This document shows, one piece after another, positions 63,369-64,000 of a stretch of DNA of 64,000 nt. A program made the position numbers and the translations under genes. The stretch lies in contig JBBQVK010000002.1 in assembly GCA_038211735.1 (NCBI GenBank), positions 248,001 to 312,000 on the forward strand, written 5' to 3'. The notes beneath the pieces were generated by a model that worked only from the letters and a program-made list of their open reading frames with translations, made no database searches and was not told the origin of the DNA. Numbering within the stretch: position 1 is the first letter of the stretch; every line of letters starts with the position of its first letter. Source of the DNA: JBBQVK01 sp038211735 (GTDB lineage: Bacteria > Patescibacteriota > Gracilibacteria > Absconditabacterales > Absconditicoccaceae).

Positions 63369-64000
63369 ATGAAAAACGCAAAATGATTGCGATGGTATGG
63401 CGTTGTAGTCCTACTGAGTATGGTAGTGATTTTTTTTGTTGGAAGATCTCCAGTCGATCCTACTACAGGAAATTCGCATACTATCATTACTTCACGTGGA
63501 TTGAGCTTCTTCAAGGAAGGTATGGATGTTGCAGGTGGAGTAAGATTGACCTACAAGATCGATCTTAGCAAGTATGCAGAGGCGTATCCGAATATCCAAG
63601 AGTACAATTCAGTTACAAGAAATGCAAAAAATATTATCCTTCACAATATCGATAATAGAATTTCTACTCTTGGGGTAAGTGATTACAGTAGTTATATCCA
63701 ATCACTCAGTGATGGAGAGTATCTCGTCATTGAAATCGGAGGTGTAAGCGATTTGGACGAGGCGAAAGGCATTATCGGAAAGACGGTAGAGTTAGAATTC
63801 AAAACTCAGTTCAAAGGTGATGAAGCAGAAGCTCGTACAACAAGACAAGTAGTCGCTGAAGAGCTACTCAAAAAAGCAGTCGAAAATCCTATACTAATGG
63901 CATCAGCTGCGTATCCTAAGCAGAGCGATAATGTCTTCTATCAAGCATATACGCAAGTTCCCTTAGATCAACTTCCAGCTATCTATCAAGACAATCCAAA
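63369..64000 (+). CDS. secD: Protein translocase subunit SecD (5' part)
   Basis: Accessory subunit that uses proton motive force to finish protein export. The visible 210 residues have the first membrane helix (WYGVVVLLSMVVIFFVG) after a UGA glycine, then GLSFFKEGMDVAGGVRLTYK, the SecD motif (family GLDLxGGxxL), and the start of the P1 domain (YLVIEIGGVSDLDEAKGIIG). It runs off the window edge. No stop codon occurs before 64000. Confidence 0.88.

Overview
The window reads as a chromosome segment from a Patescibacteria/CPR bacterium of the Absconditabacteria (SR1) / Gracilibacteria (BD1-5) type that translates UGA as glycine (genetic code 25). The evidence is direct. In dozens of conserved genes UGA sits in frame exactly where glycine is expected: the ABC-transporter signature LSGGQQQR and Walker A motif, the GGM tail of GroEL, the YbaB tail, the LPNTG sorting signal, GroEL, TruD, Elp3, TsaD and both sortases. 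Every convincing gene ends at TAA or TAG. All coordinates below were rebuilt by reading through UGA, so many genes are much longer than standard-code ORFs suggest. Signal peptides, lipoproteins, sortases and the absence of outer-membrane genes suggest a monoderm-like envelope.

Layout. 1-7.1 kb: end of an SPFH-like gene, an NAD-kinase-like gene, then ybaB, a SLOG protein and trigger factor (minus strand), followed by a ferredoxin, a pterin dehydratase, mscL, and groES-groEL separated by a long RNA hairpin. 7.1-9.5 kb: two secreted proteins, one extremely acidic and internally duplicated. 9.7-10.1 kb: tmRNA (ssrA). 10.1-14.9 kb: a probable genomic island downstream of ssrA, punctuated by repeats of the ssrA 3' end and carrying an APH-like kinase, small unknowns, an AHSA1 protein, DedA and an HTH-phosphoribosyltransferase regulator. 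14.9-19.2 kb: an AbrB-like regulator and a MacAB-like efflux operon. 19.3-24.4 kb: DUF4256, DUF4153, an ice-binding-like LPXTG protein, a membrane protein and a cupredoxin lipoprotein. 24.5-27.9 kb: a J-domain-like protein and a 664-residue partner. 27.9-34.8 kb: DUF305 lipoprotein, TruD, DUF6174, a HI0933-type flavoprotein, a DEAD-box helicase with a GUCT domain and disordered tail, and a small membrane protein.

34.8-42.8 kb is the surface module: a MerR-like HTH/coiled-coil/membrane protein with four copies of a candidate DNA box around it, a 1,076-residue cysteine-rich surface protein, two membrane proteins and two sortases. 42.9-47.8 kb: a cupin and a copper operon under a CsoR repressor with a perfect 22-bp operator. 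47.8-53.7 kb: small secreted proteins, a CoaD-CoaE-HD fusion, a NADAR protein, a PH-like membrane protein and several small or broken genes. 53.7-56.6 kb: an AT-rich two-gene module coding for a membrane protein and a HEPN protein. 56.5-59.3 kb: elp3, whose 3' end is duplicated beyond an inserted membrane-protein gene. 59.3-64 kb: small genes, tsaD, a large structured intergenic RNA, a TPR protein, a small membrane protein and the start of secD.

Housekeeping functions (folding, tRNA modification, CoA synthesis, trans-translation, secretion) are interleaved with envelope and accessory genes. The most unusual segments are the ssrA island, the HTH-coiled-coil-TM regulator with its DNA boxes, and the HEPN-membrane pair.
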